Of a stretch of DNA of 64,000 nucleotides, positions 61,127 to 64,000 are shown in pieces. The position numbers were made by a program, and so were the translations under genes. This DNA is from Hymenobacter metallicola (GTDB lineage: Bacteria > Bacteroidota > Bacteroidia > Cytophagales > Hymenobacteraceae), in assembly GCF_004745645.1 (NCBI RefSeq), contig NZ_SRMB01000001.1:558001-622000 (forward strand), given 5' to 3'. Each line of letters begins with the position of its first letter. Within the stretch, counting starts at the first letter, position 1. The notes under the pieces are model-generated. The model saw only the letters and a list, made by a program, of their open reading frames with translations. It was not told where the DNA came from and made no database searches.

Positions 61127-61901
61127 TATTTATCTGCTCATTATCCTGAGCATGGCCGGCACCTTCAGCATGATTGTGACCTTCGTGCTGATTCACTTTC
61201 GGAACCTGCACAAGCTTTCGGCCCAGGCCGAGCAGCTGCAGCACGCCCGCCTTCAGTATCAGCAGGAACTGCTGGCCGCCGTGATAGAGTCGCAGGAGGC
61301 CGAGCGCCGCCGTATCGGGCAGGATTTGCACGACGACGTGGGTACGGCCTTGTCCAACCTGCGCATGACGGTGGAGCTCTATCAGCACCGCAATGGCAGC
61401 CTGGCTGCCGACCCCAGCGCCTTTGTTACTTCCTGCAAAACCATTATCGACAAGGTGATGGTAGAAGTGCGGCATATTTCCCACAATCTTTCTCCCGTGA
61501 GCCTTCACCTGTACGGCTTCACGGAGGCCGTGGAAGAGCTGGCCGATATGCTTAATAACGGCCGGAAGCTGCGCTGCCGCTTGGATAATGAGGCGCCGGC
61601 CCTGTTCGACGCCCTGCCGGGGCCCCGGGCCACAGCCCTCTACCGTGTGGTAGAGGAGCTGCTGCACAATGCCATCAAGCACTCGGCCGGGCAGCAGGTG
61701 CAGCTTCGGTTCTGGTCGGAGCCCGACGCCCTGGTGTTTTCGTACCAGGACGATGGCCGGGGCATGGTATGGGAGCCGGCCGCCAAAAAGGGCATGGGCC
61801 TGCACAACATCGAAAGCCGCCTGTCTATTCTGCACGCCACCTACTCCGTCCAAACCGCTCCGAATGCCGGGTTCGGGATTGTGGCCCGGCTGCCGCTATA
61901 A
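61107..61901 (+). CDS. HisKA_3-type sensor histidine kinase
   Basis: A 264-residue kinase with one N-terminal helix (residues 8-30), a coiled segment, the dimerisation/phosphoacceptor motif ESQEAERRRIGQDLHDDVGTALSNLRM (phosphorylated His75) and a C-terminal ATPase domain (ELLHNAIKHSAGQQVQL, DDGRGM, KKGMGLHNIESRLSIL). It is short and has no periplasmic sensor, so the signal may come through the adjacent membrane protein. It overlaps the upstream gene by 20 bp. Confidence 0.92.
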   Translation: MLAQADNIYLLIILSMAGTFSMIVTFVLIHFRNLHKLSAQAEQLQHARLQYQQELLAAVIESQEAERRRIGQDLHDDVGTALSNLRMTVELYQHRNGSLAADPSAFVTSCKTIIDKVMVEVRHISHNLSPVSLHLYGFTEAVEELADMLNNGRKLRCRLDNEAPALFDALPGPRATALYRVVEELLHNAIKHSAGQQVQLRFWSEPDALVFSYQDDGRGMVWEPAAKKGMGLHNIESRLSILHATYSVQTAPNAGFGIVARLPL

Positions 61902-61928
61902 GCTGCTATTCTTATTCTATTCTGCCTC

Positions 61929-62603
61929 ATGGAATCCTCTGCTAATATCCGCCTGGCCGTCGTCGACGACCAGAATCTGTTTCGGGAAAGTCTGATTGCC
62001 CTGATTGGCTCCGAGCCCGACTTGGAGCACGTGGCCGAAGCCGGCGACGGGGCGTCCTTTCTGGCCTTGTGTGCTACGTTGCCCGCCCTGCCCGACATTG
62101 TGCTGATGGATATGAACATGCCGGGCCTAAACGGGGTGGAGCTCAACGAGGCCTTGCAACGCCAGTACCCGAGCGTGAAAGTCATTGTGCTGTCGGTGCA
62201 TGCCCAGGAGCGGCTGATGGCCAAGATGATAACCGCCGGGGCCGTGGGCTACCTGGCCAAAAACTGCAACAAAGATGAGTTGCTGCTGGCCATCCGGGCG
62301 GTATACCGCACGGGCTTTTACATGAGTCCGCAGGTGCTCAGAGCCATTCGGCAAACGCACAGCTACCGGCCCACATCGGGCAGCCTGCTTCCGGGGGAGG
62401 CCGAGCTTACCAACCGGGAAAAGGAAGTCCTCCACCTGATCTGTCAGCAATACTCCAACGCGGAAATTGCCGAAAAGCTGTTTTTGAGCGTGCGCACCGT
62501 TGAAGGACACCGCAACAACCTGCTGCTGAAAACGGGTTGCCGTAATACGGCCGGTCTGGTGCTATTTGCGGTGAAAAACCAGCTGCACGAGGTGCTTTTT
62601 TAA
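61929..62603 (+). CDS. NarL/LuxR-family response regulator
   Basis: A 224-residue regulator: receiver domain with the acidic pocket VVDDQN, phosphorylated Asp61 (LMDMNMPGLNG) and Lys in YLAKNCNK; then a LuxR-type helix-turn-helix LTNREKEVLHLICQQYSNAEIAEKLFLSVRTVEGHRNNLLLKTG. It is the partner of the kinase 27 bp upstream. The genes it controls are not known; the tandem unknown genes that follow are candidates by position only. Confidence 0.94.
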   Translation: MESSANIRLAVVDDQNLFRESLIALIGSEPDLEHVAEAGDGASFLALCATLPALPDIVLMDMNMPGLNGVELNEALQRQYPSVKVIVLSVHAQERLMAKMITAGAVGYLAKNCNKDELLLAIRAVYRTGFYMSPQVLRAIRQTHSYRPTSGSLLPGEAELTNREKEVLHLICQQYSNAEIAEKLFLSVRTVEGHRNNLLLKTGCRNTAGLVLFAVKNQLHEVLF

Positions 62604-62656
62604 GGCAGACAAGCAGGAGCAGCCCCAGTTGCCCAGACTAGATTGTGGAGTCCCGG

Positions 62657-62696
62657 AGTCCGGTAGCCTGCCTTGTGCCGGCGCCGGACTTTTTTT
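62657..62696 (+). terminator. Terminator of the two-component operon
   Basis: AGTCCGG (62657-62663) pairs with CCGGACT (62684-62690), followed by six T. Confidence 0.8.
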
Positions 62697-62919
62697 ATGT
62701 CCCACGGGTGAAATACTGGCCGAGCGTATGCGGGCTTCGTGCCACTGGCAGGAGCCGAGTAGAACTACCTGGTTTGTAAAACGGGCACTTCTACGCTGCT
62801 ATGCCGCCGGGGCATCTGCTTCCTTTGAATTGTCAACCGAAGCGCTTCACCCTGACAACGGCGGATATCGAAAAGCCGACCAAAGAGTAGATACGATTCC
62901 CTTCAAGCTCATTATCCCC

Positions 62920-63702
62920 ATGCAAAACGCCAAATCATCCTCCGTTATTGACACTCAGACTGCCGTGCAAGGTTTCGACCATCCGCTGGCGCAATCCATC
63001 CAAGCTACTGCCAACGGAACAACCTACACCATCGAAATAGATGCGACTTCGACTGTGTTGGGCGAACTGCAGGCCCAGAACTTTACCTTATTGGCGTACA
63101 AAGGAGCCTCGGGCCCCAACCAGGTTTCGGCCGGTATGCCGACTTGGTTTGCCCAGCCCTTTATCAACCTGTTTACGCCGATTGATATCGAGTATACGCC
63201 TGTGTACCAGGTATATATATCCAGTGTGCTAAATGTAGCGCCAAACACGATTATCAACATGGCCAAGGCTTCCTTGCCAGTGGGATTGGGGACTAGCCTG
63301 GTCTTCAACGCCGACGGTACCTTTACGCAGGGCGGAGCCGGCACCGCTGGCAGCATTGCCCTGACCAATAACCGCCCCGCCGGCACCCCGCCGCTGGTAG
63401 TTGGCCTGGCAGCCATGATCAACGGAGTCTTCTCGCCCTTCTGCGCCTTCACCTGCCCTCCGCAAAATGCGGTGCAAATGACCCCGCACGAAAGCGTCGC
63501 CTTCTTTGCCGCCCGTACGGCCCTGCAATCGGGTTCGGTAACGGCCAATGCTACGGCTCCCGGCTCCTCGTTTGCCATTCAGCCTACCGTGACGGACTAC
63601 ACCCTGCAAGTGCAAGACTCCACGTTCGCCATCGTTGGCACCGGCTCCACGATTACGACGGTCATCAACGCCGGTGACGCCCTGAGCATTCTGAACTCCT
63701 AA
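62920..63702 (+). CDS. Unrecognised protein, first of a tandem pair
   Basis: A 260-residue protein without signal peptide or membrane helix. It starts MQNAKSSS; the frame is open to 62629 but 62920 is the natural start. It appears built of short beta-strands: TIEIDATSTVLGELQAQNFTLLAYKG, QPFINLFTPIDIEYTPVYQVYIS, LPVGLGTSLVFNADG, and an AVQMTPHESVAFFAARTALQSG segment. A similar strand pattern (TVTIQLQSADLRYILSLNQQIIIV...PTTTLQFGPNWYVFAA) is in the following gene. No family recognised. Confidence 0.6.
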   Translation: MQNAKSSSVIDTQTAVQGFDHPLAQSIQATANGTTYTIEIDATSTVLGELQAQNFTLLAYKGASGPNQVSAGMPTWFAQPFINLFTPIDIEYTPVYQVYISSVLNVAPNTIINMAKASLPVGLGTSLVFNADGTFTQGGAGTAGSIALTNNRPAGTPPLVVGLAAMINGVFSPFCAFTCPPQNAVQMTPHESVAFFAARTALQSGSVTANATAPGSSFAIQPTVTDYTLQVQDSTFAIVGTGSTITTVINAGDALSILNS

Positions 63703-63799
63703 TAATCAGTGCCCAAGCTTGGTGCAGGTTCTTGGGGCGGCCTCCGCACGCGAGGGCTGGCGCGAGGCTTGGGCAACCTGATTCTTGTTTCTGGCCCGC

Positions 63800-64000
63800 A
63801 TGAGCAGCACATCCGCCACCGTTACCATCCAACTGCAGAGTGCTGATTTACGCTACATCCTCTCGCTTAATCAGCAGATTATTATTGTCAGAAGCCTGAA
63901 GAACGAGGGCAACTATGTAGTGGCCTGCTACGCGTCGGTGCCCGTTTTTCCAACCACTACGCTGCAGTTTGGCCCCAACTGGTACGTGTTTGCCGCCCCT
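63800..64000 (+). CDS. Partial unrecognised gene, second of a tandem pair
   Basis: An ATG at 63800 opens a frame of 67 codons still open at the window edge (MSSTSATVTIQLQSADLRY...LQFGPNWYVFAAP). Its strand pattern resembles the beginning of the gene at 62.9 kb, with TxTIxL, then QxxxxV, then WYVF near residue 63. The intergenic gap of about 100 bp has no promoter or terminator that I can see. Confidence 0.5.
   Translation, partial: MSSTSATVTIQLQSADLRYILSLNQQIIIVRSLKNEGNYVVACYASVPVFPTTTLQFGPNWYVFAAP

Overview
The window looks like chromosomal DNA of a high-GC Bacteroidota of the Hymenobacter type (Cytophagales). This is inferred from gene content and signals, since no rRNA is present. The signs are a SusC/SusD pair, Bacteroidota-type promoters (TTG/TTTG, about 19-21 bp, TAnnTTTG), A-rich rather than Shine-Dalgarno leaders on most genes, families such as DUF4112, DUF1963 and TIGR03862, and many palindromic intergenic repeats starting GTCATTGCGAG or GTCATGCTGAG. 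I found no tRNA, rRNA, CRISPR array, transposase or prophage.

Layout. 0-6.7 kb: a repeat, a DUF2306 membrane protein, two tandem paralogous exported proteins, an XRE/S24 LexA-like regulator, a pirin and an erythromycin-esterase-like lipoprotein. 6.3-16 kb, mostly minus strand: a run with an M2 metallopeptidase, a small coupled gene and an esterase; a large nested palindrome; then MtfA with a SEC-C tail, an exported protein, a tyrosine phosphatase that lacks an ATG, a zinc-ribbon protein, a DEAD-box helicase and a YihY membrane protein. 16-19.4 kb: DUF2062, SseB and an overlapping lipoprotein/SCO/cytochrome c operon.

19.6-30.4 kb is the most interesting part. An LLM flavin monooxygenase and an APC permease are transcribed leftward, and SusC, SusD and an M14 carboxypeptidase rightward, from one 1-kb intergenic region. 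That region holds two well-formed divergent promoters, a clear SAM-I riboswitch on the rightward leader, and a cysteine-codon-rich mini-ORF on each leader (one with four Cys in a row). I read this as a sulfur-responsive control hub for a sulfur-acquisition locus.

30.6-47.5 kb: DUF4112, an aldo/keto reductase, a protein with a degenerate diadenylate-cyclase (DisA_N-like) domain, flavoprotein, ion transport (Na+/H+ antiporter, ClC, MscS), an ADP-ribosylglycohydrolase, a yeast-type cytosine deaminase, and the AddB-like half of a recombination nuclease. The AddA-like half lies 3 kb away at 48.4-51.8 kb. 53-56 kb: a cold-shock protein and a DEAD-box helicase with an RGG-type tail, both with long leaders. 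56-60 kb: a DUF2383 protein, a second HI0933-type flavoprotein, an epimerase-like protein and a dienoyl-CoA-reductase-like SDR. 60-64 kb: a small unknown protein, then a membrane protein/histidine kinase/NarL-type regulator operon, then two tandem genes of an unrecognised family, the last cut by the window edge.

Starts were often moved inward from the longest frame when a signal peptide, family N-terminus or ribosome site indicated it. All family names come from reading motifs; no search was run.
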